Assembly (NCBI GenBank): GCA_945878965.1
Contig: CAMCUJ010000112.1
Span: 1-5,560, forward strand
DNA: 5,560 bases
Direction: 5' to 3'
DNA from: an uncultured Clostridia bacterium
GTDB lineage: Bacteria > Bacillota > Clostridia > Monoglobales > Monoglobaceae
Below, in pieces: positions 5,515 to 5,560 of the stretch; the first letter of the stretch is position 1, and each line of letters begins with the position of its first letter. The notes below the pieces were generated by a model. The model worked only from the letters and a program-made list of their open reading frames with translations. It was not told the DNA's origin and ran no database searches. Made by a program: the position numbers and the translations under genes.

Positions 5515-5560
5515 ATGAAAAAGACAACAAAGAGATTATTATCAATAGCGGCAGTTATAG
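5515..5560 (+). CDS. N-terminus of a probable exported protein, truncated by the window end
   Basis: Fifteen codons are visible, reading MKKTTKRLLSIAAVI: a basic start followed by the beginning of a hydrophobic core, as in a Sec signal peptide. AAGGAG ends 10 bases before the ATG. The gene is preceded by a strong terminator and so is transcribed independently of the genes before it. No family can be named from 15 residues. The open frame and the ribosome binding site make it likely to be a real gene. Confidence 0.7.
   Translation, partial: MKKTTKRLLSIAAVI

Overview
This is an AT-rich window with every gene on the + strand, short intergenic gaps and strong purine-rich ribosome binding sites. 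The EcfT tail directly before truA, a CvpA-family protein, a DUF5711-like propeller protein, a Rho with an Asn/Ser-rich insertion and a secreted CE4 deacetylase together suggest a low-GC Firmicute, most likely a member of the Clostridia (Eubacteriales/Oscillospirales-like). The phylum is fairly safe. The order is inference from gene content and codon bias, because no ribosomal RNA is present.

Layout: (1) 2-109 is the C-terminal tail of ecfT, the membrane coupling subunit of an ECF vitamin/metal transporter. (2) 190-936 is truA, tRNA pseudouridine(38-40) synthase. (3) 966-2042 is a membrane-anchored beta-propeller protein resembling DUF5711. (4) 2081-2737 is a CvpA-family membrane protein. (5) 2777-4237 is rho, the transcription termination factor, with a roughly 70-residue low-complexity insertion. 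(6) 4258-5097 is a secreted polysaccharide deacetylase. Gaps between these genes are 20-80 bases, and I see no convincing intrinsic terminator or strong internal promoter between them, so they look like one long transcription unit. (7) 5131-5427 is a compact separate unit: a consensus-like sigma-A promoter overlapped by a perfect dyad, a 40-residue single-span membrane protein, and a strong intrinsic terminator. (8) 5515 to the end is the start of a gene encoding a probable exported protein.

The set mixes RNA metabolism (TruA, Rho) with envelope functions (EcfT, the propeller protein, CvpA, the deacetylase). Apart from the truA-ecfT pair, which is a known Firmicute arrangement, I see no biochemical pathway linking them. 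They are more likely co-transcribed housekeeping and envelope genes than a dedicated system.

The best candidates for something new are the Asn/Ser-rich linker in Rho, placed like the prion-forming region reported in Clostridium botulinum Rho; a perfect 14-bp hairpin inside the deacetylase coding sequence; and the small cationic membrane protein with its own promoter, possible operator and terminator. I found no CRISPR array, transposase, tRNA, rRNA or phage gene. No gene-free stretch exceeds about 150 bases.
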